The position numbers and the translations under genes were made by a program. The notes beneath the pieces are model-generated. The model was given only the letters and a program-made list of their open reading frames with translations. It was not told the origin of the DNA and did no database searches. This document shows positions 53,798 through 63,031 of a DNA stretch of 64,000 bases, in pieces (the stretch's first letter is position 1; each line of letters begins with the position of its first letter). The DNA comes from an uncultured Aquimarina sp. GTDB taxonomy: Bacteria; Bacteroidota; Bacteroidia; Flavobacteriales; Flavobacteriaceae. Location of the stretch: positions 1 to 64,000 of the forward strand of contig CANLMN010000008.1 in assembly GCA_947492105.1 (NCBI GenBank), read 5' to 3'.

Positions 53798-55390
53798 GTG
53801 AAATATATTTTGCCCCTAATATTTCTTTTAGTTCTGCTCGGCACTCAGGTTACCTACGCCCAATACACCGAGACGATCAACTCGAATCACCCTGGCCAGT
53901 CCCAAGGCGGTTTCAGTGTTGGCAACAATGTCTTACAATTTGAAGGCGGATTAGGACTCGGAAGAGAACGACACAAACTACTGAACACGAAATCTAGTGC
54001 CTTTGGTCTTAATTATGCAATCCGATATGGTCTTTTTTTCGAAGCCCTGGAGTTAAACTTTACAGGAAACTATCTAGGTCAAAACGTAACTGAAACGTTT
54101 AATAGTGGAGATGAAGCACAATTTGGATTAAGCGGATTCCCTACCAACACCTTGGGATTAAAATATGTTGTATGGGATCCTTGGAAACGAAAGAAAGAAG
54201 AAAAACCAAATCTAAAAAGCTGGCGTGAGAATCATCGTTTTAAATGGAAGTATTTGATCCCTGCTATATCAGCTTATGCAGGAGCTAATTTTGTGTTTTC
54301 CTCTAGCCCATATCGCTTTGAGGAAGAACCCGCCCTCAGTCCACGTTTTGCCATAATCACGCAAAGTGACTGGAAAGATCGCTGGGTATTAGTCTCTAAC
54401 ATCGTTATTGACAAGATCACTACAGCATTTCCGTCGTATGAATTTCTACTCACCCTTACACACACCCTAAATAATCCAAAATGGGCCGTGTTCGGAGAGT
54501 ATCAAGGTATCAAAGGAGATTTCCATAGTGATATTATAGCTCGTGGTGGTGCTGCATATCTGATCAACAAAGATTTTCAGGTAGAGGCAGAATTAATGAC
54601 GAGTTTTAAAAATACTCCTTCCAAATTCTATTTCAATCTAGGTGCTTCTTATCGCTTGGACTGGCACAAAAAAGATGAAATCATAAGAGATAAGGATGAA
54701 GAAAGTAAAAAAAGCAAAGAAGACTCCGAAATAGAAGGATTAGACAGAGAACTTGAAGAACTCAATCGAGAAATTGAAGAATTAGAAAACATAGATCAGA
54801 AACCTAAATCTTCAAAAACTAATAGAAGTTTCGAATCCTTTGAAGACCCAGAAGATCTAGAAGCATTAGAACGTGCCAAAGAGGAAAATAGATCTCAATT
54901 TGTTGAAGAACATCAACTAGAAATGAAAGAGAAGCAGGACAAAGTAGATGAAAAATTGTCTAAAAAAGATGCTAAAAGAGAAGCCAAATTGCAGAAAAAA
55001 CTGGAAAAAGAACAACTCAAAGCACAAAAACAAACGGACAAGGAGCTTCGCAAATTAGAAAAGAAACAGGGAGCACTCGAGGAAAACGAAAAAACTTCGG
55101 ATACTACTCCAACAAACGGTTCTCCGATCGAAGAAGTAAAACCGATCAAAAAAACTAAAAAGAAAGAGAAGAAGAAGAAAAAGAAACGTATCAAAAGAAA
55201 AAAACTTTCTGAAGAAGAAAAAGAAAAAGAATTAGATGATCTCGATAAACAGATCAAAGAACTCGAAATTGATTTTGAATCTGACAGAAAGAAAAAGAAA
55301 AAACCTAAGAAGAAAAAAGAAAAAAAAGCCAAGAAGGTAAAAGAGAAAAAAAGAACGAAGAAGGCTGAAACTGAAACAGAAGAGCCATAG
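53798..55390 (+). CDS. Outer-membrane barrel protein with long Lys/Glu-rich C-terminal tail
   Basis: A 530-residue protein with a GTG start and a signal peptide ending near VTYAQ. Residues about 23-290 look like a Bacteroidota outer-membrane barrel (GLGLGRERHKLLN, amphipathic strands, FKNTPSKFYFNLGASYRLDW as the last strand). Residues 290-530 form an extremely charged tail with acidic coiled-coil stretches (LDRELEELNREIEELE) and poly-Lys clusters (near 445-520). The tail would lie on one side of the outer membrane after the barrel closes. No sorting domain is visible. The barrel type suggests transport, but this is not certain. Confidence 0.78.
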   Translation: MKYILPLIFLLVLLGTQVTYAQYTETINSNHPGQSQGGFSVGNNVLQFEGGLGLGRERHKLLNTKSSAFGLNYAIRYGLFFEALELNFTGNYLGQNVTETFNSGDEAQFGLSGFPTNTLGLKYVVWDPWKRKKEEKPNLKSWRENHRFKWKYLIPAISAYAGANFVFSSSPYRFEEEPALSPRFAIITQSDWKDRWVLVSNIVIDKITTAFPSYEFLLTLTHTLNNPKWAVFGEYQGIKGDFHSDIIARGGAAYLINKDFQVEAELMTSFKNTPSKFYFNLGASYRLDWHKKDEIIRDKDEESKKSKEDSEIEGLDRELEELNREIEELENIDQKPKSSKTNRSFESFEDPEDLEALERAKEENRSQFVEEHQLEMKEKQDKVDEKLSKKDAKREAKLQKKLEKEQLKAQKQTDKELRKLEKKQGALEENEKTSDTTPTNGSPIEEVKPIKKTKKKEKKKKKKRIKRKKLSEEEKEKELDDLDKQIKELEIDFESDRKKKKKPKKKKEKKAKKVKEKKRTKKAETETEEP

Positions 55391-55495
55391 TTTACGTAAA
55401 AGTTTTTACTTACACTTCATTATTTTTTTTCTTATGGCTTATCATTTGTTATTGTGTTTTATATATTTGCTATTCTATTCGGCAGACAATAATAT

Positions 55496-56623
55496 ATGAT
55501 TACCATAAAAGAAGTTAAAACAAAAGGAGATTTGACATCATTTGTTAAGTTTCCTTTTGAATTATACAAAAACTCCCCTTATTTCGTACCACCTATCATT
55601 AAGGAGGAGCTTCAGGTATTACAACCAGCCACTAATCCTGCTTTCAAAAATGCTGAAGCCAAATTCTTTTTGGCATACAAAAACAATAAGATTGTTGGTC
55701 GTATTTCTGGAATTATAAACCACTTAGAGATAAATGATCTAAAAAAATCTAAAGTTCGTTTTGGCTGGTTCGATGTCATCGATGACATCGAAGTAACCAA
55801 AGCATTGCTGGAAAAAGTTATTACCTACGGAAAGCAACATCAATTAGCCTACATTGAAGGTCCTGTTGGCTTTTCTAACATGGACAAAGCTGGACTACTA
55901 ATCAAAGGCTTCGATGAGCTTAATTCTATGATTACCTGGTATAACCACCCCTATTATTCGGAACATTTAAAATCTCTTGGATTCGAAAATGCTGCCACTT
56001 GGGTGGAGTACAAAATCAAAGTACCAGAACAAATTCACCCCAAAGTTTTAAAGTTCTCACATATCATCAAAGAACGCTATCAACTAAAACTAATCAAATT
56101 CAGTAAAAGCAAAGAAATACTTCCTTTTGTAGATGCTATGTTTGACTTATTAAACAAAACTTATAGCAGTTTACAAACTTTTGTCCCCATACAACAATAC
56201 CAGATAGAGCATTACAAAGAAAAATACATTCCATACATCAACCCTGATTACATTACGTGTATTACAGATGCAACAGGCAAGCTCATTGCCTTTTCTATTG
56301 TTATGCCCTCTTTCTCTAAAGCCTTGAAAAAAGCTAACGGCAAGATGTACCCCTTCGGGTTTCTGCACCTCTTAAAAGCACAGAGAAAAAACGATACAGC
56401 CGCCTTTTACCTGATTGGAGTTGATCCTGATTACCAAAACAAAGGTGTTACTGCATTAATTTTTAAAGAAATGAACGAAACATTTCTGAGAAATGGTATT
56501 AAAAAAGTAGAAACCAATCCCGAATTAGAAGAAAACAAAGCTATACAAGCGCTCTGGACTGACTATGATCATGTACAACACAAAAGACGTAGGACGTATA
56601 AGAAAAGTTTATTAACTGACTAA
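55496..56623 (+). CDS. GNAT-fold N-acetyltransferase-like protein
   Basis: A 375-residue cytoplasmic protein with a GNAT-type acetyltransferase fold. The N-terminal half (FVKFPFELYKNSPYFVPPII, FFLAYKNNKIVGRISGIINH) is the conserved start of a Bacteroidota family. The acetyl-CoA binding motif is GVDPDYQNKGVTALIF (about residues 308-323). The C-terminal part (NPELEENKAIQALWTDYDH) is also family-typical. The substrate is unknown. It follows the barrel gene by 105 bp on the same strand; whether they form an operon is unclear. Confidence 0.9.
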   Translation: MITIKEVKTKGDLTSFVKFPFELYKNSPYFVPPIIKEELQVLQPATNPAFKNAEAKFFLAYKNNKIVGRISGIINHLEINDLKKSKVRFGWFDVIDDIEVTKALLEKVITYGKQHQLAYIEGPVGFSNMDKAGLLIKGFDELNSMITWYNHPYYSEHLKSLGFENAATWVEYKIKVPEQIHPKVLKFSHIIKERYQLKLIKFSKSKEILPFVDAMFDLLNKTYSSLQTFVPIQQYQIEHYKEKYIPYINPDYITCITDATGKLIAFSIVMPSFSKALKKANGKMYPFGFLHLLKAQRKNDTAAFYLIGVDPDYQNKGVTALIFKEMNETFLRNGIKKVETNPELEENKAIQALWTDYDHVQHKRRRTYKKSLLTD

Positions 56624-56836
56624 AACTTAATGCTACTGCAATAAGCAACATCTACATAATTTTTTTTCACCATAAGAAGTATCAAGTCCTTGGTTCTATA
56701 AAAACACCTAAACAACTCTAATCGTGAAAACGGAATTGAATTCTTTACAAATATTTATACAGGACAGCAAACTGAAAAATTATATTTTTTTCTAGTCTCA
56801 TACCAGCTTAGGTATATTATACTTTTCAAAAAATAA

Positions 56837-56878
56837 TTATACCATTTAAGAAATAATTACAGGCTAATAATTAGCTAG
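56837..56878 (-). repeat. Dispersed repeat family 2, terminal fragment (reverse complement)
   Basis: TTATACCATTTAAGAAATAA is followed by TTACAGGCTAATAATTAGC, which matches the start of the reverse copies at 10132-10210 and 58702-58849. The rest of the 521-bp gap 56624-57144 shows only the terminator at 57049. Confidence 0.55.
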
Positions 56879-57048
56879 ACTATACAGCCATATTGGTTTT
56901 ATACAAAGTAGCAAAACTATCAATATATTACCTAGCTATTTTCAATCCATAAATAGCACAAACACCTAGTATAGCACACTAGCCCCACTATATATCATTC
57001 AATTTCTTAAGATAACTCCTAAGCAAAGAGGTATTCATTCACAAAAAG

Positions 57049-57082
57049 AAAACCGAATGATTTCGTAAAATCATTCGGTTTT
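57049..57082 (-). terminator. Intrinsic terminator of the CBM6-T9SS gene
   Basis: A perfect 15-bp stem (AAAACCGAATGATTT with AAATCATTCGGTTTT) around a 4-nt loop. A T-rich stretch follows on the minus strand. It lies 63 nt past the CBM6 gene stop. Confidence 0.9.
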
Positions 57083-57144
57083 TATATATAGTGCTATTTT
57101 AGTATTACTCTAAAGCGGCTATCATGACATTTCTTACAGAGAAA

Positions 57145-58008
57145 TTAAAGCTTCAATAATCTCTTACTTACGTTACCCACCTTAAGGAAATATGCTCCTT
57201 TGGACTGGCTAGATAAATCGACGTTTCTCCCTGAACCTTCAAGAACTTTAGTTCCCAAGATAGAATACACTTCCCATTTGCTATCTACATTCAATTCGAA
57301 TAAACCGTTGGCTGCTGGGTTAGGATATGCTCTTAATGCATTCTCTTCTAGAACTATATCATTAACTCCCAAAGTTGATTGAAACTCAAATCTTATAAAA
57401 TCAAAAACTGGTGTACCATTATCAAACGCCACTTGCAACACAAACTGACCTTCTGGTAACGCAAATTCAGTAGATTCATGCTCATCTGCAAAAGTTGCTG
57501 AAGGCAAGGTTCTTCCTGCATCATATAATACAGTAGATGTTGAAAGATCCATAGAAAAACTACTTAACTTAATAGATTTATCACCTCCGTTAGATCTGTA
57601 ACTTACAAACGCCTTGTAATTACCAGCACTACCTGCTGGTACATCAATAGTATAATAGAACCATTCTGCTCTTGCCACTCCACCTACAACAATATTTGGA
57701 ACTCCGTTAGCATCAACAGATTCTCCTATATCTGCATCTGTATCTGACCTATAACCAATAGCACCATTTGCATCATTCCCCGCATCTTGATTCGCATAAC
57801 CAAAAGGTGCTACACCACCAGGATTGCCAGTTGGGTGTTGATTTGCTCCAAGATCAAAATCTTCTAACTGTAATACCAATGGCGTTGTACTACTTATAGT
57901 ATGGGGGCCATTAAAAGCACCACCCGTACCCATCTGAGCTATTGATGTTTGCATTCCTGCTAATGCGAATGCCGATAAAACTAGTAATCTCTGTAATTTT
58001 GTCTCCAT
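57145..58008 (-). CDS. Secreted CBM6 protein with T9SS sorting domain
   Basis: A 287-residue exported protein with no visible catalytic domain. A signal peptide (1-24) is followed by a CBM6-type carbohydrate-binding module (about 40-212): PLVLQLEDFDLG start, GNDANGAIGYRSDTDADIGE middle, RAEWFYYTIDVPAGSAGNY and VFDFIRFEF end. A T9SS type A sorting domain (about 222-287, AYPNPAANGLFELNVD) follows. CBM6 modules bind xylan, beta-glucans, cellulose or agarose chains, and the ligand here is unknown. As a free module it may adhere cells to polysaccharide. It is monocistronic with its own terminator. Confidence 0.88.
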   Translation of the reverse strand: METKLQRLLVLSAFALAGMQTSIAQMGTGGAFNGPHTISSTTPLVLQLEDFDLGANQHPTGNPGGVAPFGYANQDAGNDANGAIGYRSDTDADIGESVDANGVPNIVVGGVARAEWFYYTIDVPAGSAGNYKAFVSYRSNGGDKSIKLSSFSMDLSTSTVLYDAGRTLPSATFADEHESTEFALPEGQFVLQVAFDNGTPVFDFIRFEFQSTLGVNDIVLEENALRAYPNPAANGLFELNVDSKWEVYSILGTKVLEGSGRNVDLSSQSKGAYFLKVGNVSKRLLKL

Positions 58009-58701
58009 GATATTTGGTTTAATTAATTTTCATGTCTAATATATAAATATTTCTTAAATAAATTGTAAAATTTTATCATGATTGTCATTTTTTCACCCAA
58101 AAATATAGATAACCGATATTTGCAATATCCCCATTGTTAGTAATTTGTTAATTTTGAACAGACAGATATTAACTCCTAAACATTGTACAAAAAACACTCT
58201 TAAACCCAATAAAATCAGACATTAACAAAACAAATACGAAATCCAACATTTCTTAATATGCACACTCACAAAATGAAAAAAAGAACGATTTAGATGCGCT
58301 ATTTCACTGCTATTTTAATGAATAAAAAAAAATCATAAAAACGTAAATTAGATACGGTTTATATCCCCAAACTATAAGGCAAACACCTCTTTTGGATCTT
58401 AAAAAACTTTTAAAATAAACGATTATTGATCCGTTTTATCAAGAAGCATTTGTTACAAATGTATTTTTTGCATCACAGTTAAGAAAAACTGTTTCTTATG
58501 AGCAAAACACTAAAAAAAAAGAGGAAAGAAGGAATGAGTACTCCAATCTAACATCATGGAAAAAAAATCATTTACCCTCTAAAATTGCTGTATTTAGTTT
58601 ACCTTTTTCTCCTTTCTATTTGAGAATAAAAAGAAATCACGGTTGTGTATTCGTTTTTAATTCCTCCAAACCATAAAAAAGGAATAGTAATATGCCTCTA
58701 G

Positions 58702-58849
58702 AAATACAGGCTAATAATTAGCTTCTTTTTCTACTATTTTTCGCTAGAAAATTAAATCGTAGCAACGGACAAGCTTCAATTCCATAGTTCAAACTAGCGA
58801 AAAACATTTCAATTATTTTGATCTACAACTACATTTGAACCGGTATAAC
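58702..58849 (-). repeat. Dispersed repeat family 2, reverse-complement copy
   Basis: Reads GAAATACAGGCTAATAATTAGC, CTTTTTCTACTATTTTTCGC, AGAAAATTAAATCGTAGC and ends CAACTACATTTGAACCGGTATAA. It has arms TTTTTCGCTAG and CTAGCGAAAAAC that could pair to form a stem about 50 bp apart. Confidence 0.7.
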
Positions 58850-58909
58850 ACAATACTTCGTCTATTTTTGGATTTTTTTTAAAAAAAACAACACCAAGAA
58901 CTCATATAG

Positions 58910-59058
58910 ACCTTTTTTTTTCTAGAAAACGGATCAAATCTCGTGATTTTTCGTTACTTTTCTCATCAATAGCACTGCTATCAATTCTAAAAAAGCACCT
59001 TATTTGATCCAGTTTTCAACTCCTTTTTGGTTCAACGTAAAAAGTCTCGATGAGTTCC
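58910..59058 (+). repeat. Dispersed repeat family 3, copy 5
   Basis: Reads ACGGATCAAATCTCGTGATT, TTCGTTACTTTTCTCATCAA, AGCACTGCTATCAATTC, AAAAGCACCTTATTTGATCC and AAAAAGTCTCGATGAGTTCC. GGATCAAAT and ATTTGATCC form a perfect 9-bp inverted repeat about 77 bp apart. Confidence 0.7.
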
Positions 59059-59140
59059 ATTTAAAATATAAGAATAGCTTAAAATAATTTGAAATAAGTT
59101 TCTTCTATCTTTTTGAAATAGTAAAAATCATGAGACCAGA

Positions 59141-59737
59141 TTAGTTTCTGTTCTTCAAAACCGTTTCGACATCTTTGAGCGTATATCCTTTGGCTTGCAA
59201 TAGAATCAAATAATGGAATAATAGATCTGCACTTTCATTCAAAAACAGTTCTTCATTATCATCTTTGGCTTCTATAACTACTTCAACAGCCTCTTCTCCT
59301 ACCTTCTGTGCAACTTTATTAATCCCGCTTTTGAAGAGTGACGCCACATAGCTTTTTGCATTCTCTGGATTGTCCTTACGGTCTTTGATTACCGCTTCTA
59401 ATTCTGTAAGAAAACCAAAACTAGCATCATTTTTCTCTGCCCAACAAGTATCCGTTCCTGTATGACAGGTAGGTCCTACGGGCTTAACCGATACTAAAAG
59501 TGTATCTTGATCACAATCATTTTTTATAGCAACTAAATTCAAAAAATTACCACTTTCTTCTCCTTTGGTCCACAGGCGTTTTTTGGTTCTACTATAAAAA
59601 GTTACATGCCCAGTATCTAGTGTTTTCTGATATGCTTCTTCATTCATGTATCCCAGCATAAGTACTTTGTCCGTAATTACATCTTGAATGATTGCTGGCA
59701 CCAATCCATCATTATTTTTATTGAAATTAATTTCCAT
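59141..59737 (-). CDS. hisIE: Bifunctional phosphoribosyl-AMP cyclohydrolase/phosphoribosyl-ATP pyrophosphatase HisIE
   Basis: A 198-residue fusion catalysing two steps of histidine biosynthesis. The N-terminal PRA-CH part has the family motifs MLGYMNEEAYQKTL, WTKGEESGN and the metal-binding CDQDTLLV and PTCHTGTDTCW. The C-terminal PRA-PH part has an EEAVEVVIEAKDDNEEL segment and ESADLLFHYLILL. It lies 75 bp downstream of hisF on the same strand. Confidence 0.96.
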   Translation of the reverse strand: MEINFNKNNDGLVPAIIQDVITDKVLMLGYMNEEAYQKTLDTGHVTFYSRTKKRLWTKGEESGNFLNLVAIKNDCDQDTLLVSVKPVGPTCHTGTDTCWAEKNDASFGFLTELEAVIKDRKDNPENAKSYVASLFKSGINKVAQKVGEEAVEVVIEAKDDNEELFLNESADLLFHYLILLQAKGYTLKDVETVLKNRN

Positions 59738-59812
59738 TTTCGTTGAAATTAGAGACTAGAGAAATAAAATTAGAAACAAATTTCTGATTTCGTTTTTCTA
59801 ATTTCGTTTATA

Positions 59813-60568
59813 TTATAATCGTACAGGAATTTGACATCCCCGAAGTTCTTTTTTTAGTTCTTTGATTTCTATCTCTTTAAAATGAAAAACACTTGCTGCC
59901 AATGCTGCATCTGCTTTTCCTTCAATAAACGCATCTGTAAAATGCTGAACATTTCCTGCACCACCAGAGGCGATAATTGGGATATTGAGTTCTGTACTAA
60001 GGCGTGCCAGAGCTTTATTGGCAAACCCATTTTTGGTACCATCATGATCCATTGATGTAAACAAAATTTCGCCCGCACCTCTTTGTTCCACTTCTTTTGC
60101 CCAATCAAATAAATGAAGTTCTGTAGGTACTTTGCCTCCCACTAGATGCACGATCCATTCTCCATCGATTTGTTTTGCATCAATAGCTACTGTAATACAC
60201 TGGCTACCAAATTTTGCTGCTAAGTCATTAATGAGTTGTGGATTCTTAACTGCAGAAGAATTCACAGAAACCTTATCTGCTCCATTCTGTAATAAGATAT
60301 CGACATCTGACACAGCAGAAATTCCGCCCCCTACCGTAAATGGGATATTGACTTTTTCTGCTACACGTAATACCAAATCTGCCAAAGTTCTTCTACGCTC
60401 TTCGGTTGCCGAAATATCTAGAAACACCAACTCATCAGCACCTGCCTTAGAATAAGCATCTGCTAGTGCTACCGGATCCCCTGCATCTCTCAAATCTACA
60501 AAATTCACTCCTTTTACGGTACGTCCGTTCTTAATATCTAAACACGGTATGATTCTTTTTGTTAACAC
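59813..60568 (-). CDS. hisF: Imidazole glycerol phosphate synthase cyclase subunit HisF
   Basis: A 251-residue TIM-barrel cyclase that, with the glutaminase HisH, makes imidazole glycerol phosphate and AICAR. A GTG start at 60568 gives the exact family N-terminus ([19 protein letters not shown]). Catalytic residues are Asp11 (CLDIKNG) and Asp130 (VAIDAK), with the phosphate-binding TVGGGI and ASGGAG loops. Only hisF and hisIE are present here; hisH, hisA and the other his genes are not in the window, so the operon is split in this genome. Confidence 0.96.
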   Translation of the reverse strand: MLTKRIIPCLDIKNGRTVKGVNFVDLRDAGDPVALADAYSKAGADELVFLDISATEERRRTLADLVLRVAEKVNIPFTVGGGISAVSDVDILLQNGADKVSVNSSAVKNPQLINDLAAKFGSQCITVAIDAKQIDGEWIVHLVGGKVPTELHLFDWAKEVEQRGAGEILFTSMDHDGTKNGFANKALARLSTELNIPIIASGGAGNVQHFTDAFIEGKADAALAASVFHFKEIEIKELKKELRGCQIPVRL

Positions 60569-60937
60569 TTTTTAAATATTAGAAATTCTATCCTCTGAAT
60601 AATCAGAGTTTTTAATAAAAATTAACTTGGACTCTATAGCTATAACACCGCCATTTTATCCTTTCTATAATGATTTGCGAAGATAATGATTTGATTTTAT
60701 CCAATTAGTTGCCTTGCGCTTAGTTTTTCGAATTTCCTTAAAAACTCCCCCGATTTGCTCCATACACACCAAGTAAGAAAAGAAACACTGTAGCTTTTCT
60801 TACTTACAAAATTCTACTAGAGCAACTATAAATTCATTTGAATTTCTCTTTACTATATAAATCAACATTGAAGATCATAGTTATTTATTTTTTTAGTAAA
60901 TTGAAAACAAACAAATTAACTAACAATACTCTCCAAT
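60569..60937. other. Divergent intergenic region between hisF and the HTH gene
   Basis: A 369-bp gap that should contain the hisF promoter and the promoter of the plus-strand HTH gene. A 6-bp hairpin (CTCTGA with TCAGAG, loop of 4) followed by T lies at 60593-60613. No promoter was confidently assigned, and no attenuator-like leader with His codons was recognised. Confidence 0.4.
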
Positions 60938-61537
60938 ATGATTCCTTATTTATTATCGGGCTCGACCTTGTTTATTTCAGCTTATTTATTTCGCTGTCTA
61001 AAAAATCAAAAGTCAAGAAATAACAAACTTCAACATCTACTTATTAAAAAAACAAGTCAAAATGATTGTTTGAAACAACAAATTGCATTTTTAGAAAACA
61101 AAATATCACAAAACTTCTTGGAACGACAAAAGAAAATAACCGAGCTAGAGCATCTTGAAAACAATCTCAAAAATCTAAGCCGGTCTGAGGAGACTCTGAA
61201 TATATCAAAATACACTTTACTCCTTAAATCTCGTATCGCCAAAGAAAAAAAAGACATTTCTTGTCTAGAAGAACTCAATACTTTAAATTTTTTCAAAATG
61301 AAAAAATTGCTTCTTGAGCGTTCGAAAAACCTTACGGATGGCGAAATAAACAACTGTATACTTGCTGGTTTGGGATTATCTCTCAAAGATTGTGCGTGTC
61401 TACTAAATGTATCTGTAAATGCCATCAAAATGAGCCGCTATCGAGCAAAAAACAAATTACGAATCCCTTCTCATCTCTGCTTAAAAGAATTTATTCAAAA
61501 AATGCATTGTCAAAACATGGAAATAAAGTTACTCTAA
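60938..61537 (+). CDS. Membrane-anchored coiled-coil protein with LuxR-like HTH
   Basis: A 199-residue protein with an N-terminal hydrophobic helix (about 3-18), a long charged coiled-coil (about 25-125), and a C-terminal helix-turn-helix (about 130-190). LTDGEINNCILAGLGLSLKD, then LLNVSVNAIKMSRYRAKNKL resembles the LuxR/GerE-like HTH that ends Bacteroidota TPR-type regulators. There is no TPR or receiver domain. The topology (membrane anchor, cytoplasmic HTH) suggests a membrane-tethered transcription factor. Its targets are unknown; it lies between hisF and the expansin gene. Confidence 0.75.
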   Translation: MIPYLLSGSTLFISAYLFRCLKNQKSRNNKLQHLLIKKTSQNDCLKQQIAFLENKISQNFLERQKKITELEHLENNLKNLSRSEETLNISKYTLLLKSRIAKEKKDISCLEELNTLNFFKMKKLLLERSKNLTDGEINNCILAGLGLSLKDCACLLNVSVNAIKMSRYRAKNKLRIPSHLCLKEFIQKMHCQNMEIKLL

Positions 61538-61706
61538 GTGGTTTTTGACTTTTTTGTTCTTATTAAAAATAACAGAAACTCGAACTAATCTCAACGATGT
61601 GTTGCATTTAGTGTTTGCAATAACTGCAATACCTCACCTTTTTTCCTTTATATTTTGGGATTAAAAGAAATCACAACTTACAGTATCCTAGGCTTTATTT
61701 TCTACA

Positions 61707-61746
61707 AAACAAAAAAACCCCTGTACCAAACTTTGATACAGGGGTT
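61707..61746 (-). terminator. Intrinsic terminator of the expansin gene
   Basis: A perfect 10-bp stem (AACCCCTGTA with TACAGGGGTT) around an 11-nt loop, followed on the minus strand by a run of T. It lies 30 nt past the expansin stop. Confidence 0.88.
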
Positions 61747-61775
61747 GAAATTCTGAACTCATCAGAAGAATGTGA

Positions 61776-62768
61776 CTAATTCTTAACTAGTTTTTCTATA
61801 TACTCTTCGCTTCCATGCTTAGAAATCGCTTGCAATATATATAGTCCTTTAGAAAGAAATCCTGTGTTGATTTGTAAATCAGAAGAATTTGAAGTCAAAA
61901 ACTTACGAATCAATATCTTTCCTTTAAAATCATAAATCCGTATTTCGTTCATTTTTTCTGGGATATTATTCACATGTAACATATCTCCTACGGGATTCGG
62001 ATATGCCATTATTCCATTCTTTATAACAGTATCACTAGTCGCCAATTCTTCTAGCGCAGCTTTACTCCCAGTTCCACATTTTTTGACAAGAGGAAACTGT
62101 TTTCTAGACACTATGGAACTTCCTAGCTTAAATGGCACATTGTACATCACCTCTTTCTGACCAAGAACTGAAGTCACTCTTAACTTCATTGGTGGCTTAA
62201 TACCACTTGGTTCTAGGAAATAATTATAATCAGTTCTCTCCATCTTTTTCCATTTACCTTTTGATTTTTCATATTCTAACTTGTTGATTGCATACCGTGT
62301 ATTATATACCTGAATAGCGGTCCAATATTGATGAGAACCATCTTTATGACGGACTTTAATATTCTTATTTTTGGCTGCTAGCGGACATGGCACGAACTTC
62401 CAAGAAATCGGTACGCGGCCATCTTTTACATTCGCTATCTTTGCAAAAGCCTGTCTAGTCAAATCAATATCCCCTTCTTTACACTCTGGACATTCATCAA
62501 CAATTTGAACTGTAACTTTTCCTTTGGGACCCGACACGCTAATACAAGCTCCACATGGCTCACTATTTTTGTAATCTTTTTTGTTTATTGCAGCGTGCAT
62601 AAAATCATTTTTGGCTACAATAATGGAACAATGTCCACTATCGCTTCCATCAACCCCTGTATAATAGGTTCCCTCTCCTCTATGCTTTTCATTATTACAT
62701 TTCTGCATATATCCATTAGTCCAACTAGACAACGTGATCAATACGATCAAAACTTTAATTAACTTCAT
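61776..62768 (-). CDS. Bacterial expansin (DPBB-CBM63) with T9SS sorting domain
   Basis: A 330-residue secreted protein with a signal peptide (1-19). The double-psi beta-barrel (about 28-128) has GTYYTG (33-38), Asp91 in VDECPEC, Asp102 in DIDL and AFAKIANV, all aligned to bacterial EXLX1 positions. The CBM63-type domain (about 133-218) has the cellulose-binding aromatic set as Tyr148, Trp149 and Tyr181 (HQYWTAIQVYN; TDYNYF). EXLX1 has Trp-Trp-Tyr there. A T9SS type A domain (about 252-330, AYPNPVGDMLHVNNIP) follows. Expansins loosen cellulose networks without hydrolysis and could aid the cellulases encoded at 6-16 kb. It is monocistronic with its own terminator. Confidence 0.93.
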   Translation of the reverse strand: MKLIKVLIVLITLSSWTNGYMQKCNNEKHRGEGTYYTGVDGSDSGHCSIIVAKNDFMHAAINKKDYKNSEPCGACISVSGPKGKVTVQIVDECPECKEGDIDLTRQAFAKIANVKDGRVPISWKFVPCPLAAKNKNIKVRHKDGSHQYWTAIQVYNTRYAINKLEYEKSKGKWKKMERTDYNYFLEPSGIKPPMKLRVTSVLGQKEVMYNVPFKLGSSIVSRKQFPLVKKCGTGSKAALEELATSDTVIKNGIMAYPNPVGDMLHVNNIPEKMNEIRIYDFKGKILIRKFLTSNSSDLQINTGFLSKGLYILQAISKHGSEEYIEKLVKN

Positions 62769-63031
62769 TCTAAATTATTTTTTTATTTGTTAAATTTTTT
62801 TTGGATAGTTTCGAACCTCCTTTTTTGAATAAACTACTATCAGATGATTCGTGTATTATCCTAGGTTCTTTTTAGTTTGATTCAACCATGCAATACCATG
62901 TTCTTTGCTTCTATCCTTCTGTTTGGATCCTATAGAATCTCAGATAAGGTAGCGTCATCTTCCAATTGATTGCAAACACGGCACAAAAGAAGTAGTACTT
63001 TCTCTGAGATATTTCATGGTTATTTTTGATT

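Larger units (their letters stand above)
58009..59140. other. Repeat-bearing gap between the CBM6 gene and hisIE
   Basis: A 1132-bp AT-rich gap. It contains a reverse family 2 copy (58702-58849) and a family 3 copy (58910-59058). No ORF beyond random length and no tRNA-like fold was seen in 58009-58700. Confidence 0.6.

Noticed and set aside
54913-55332. Phe/Ser-rich 139-residue ORF on the minus strand
   Set aside because: It is the antisense of the Lys/Glu-rich tail of the barrel gene; its F/S composition is forced by the AAA/GAA-rich coding strand.
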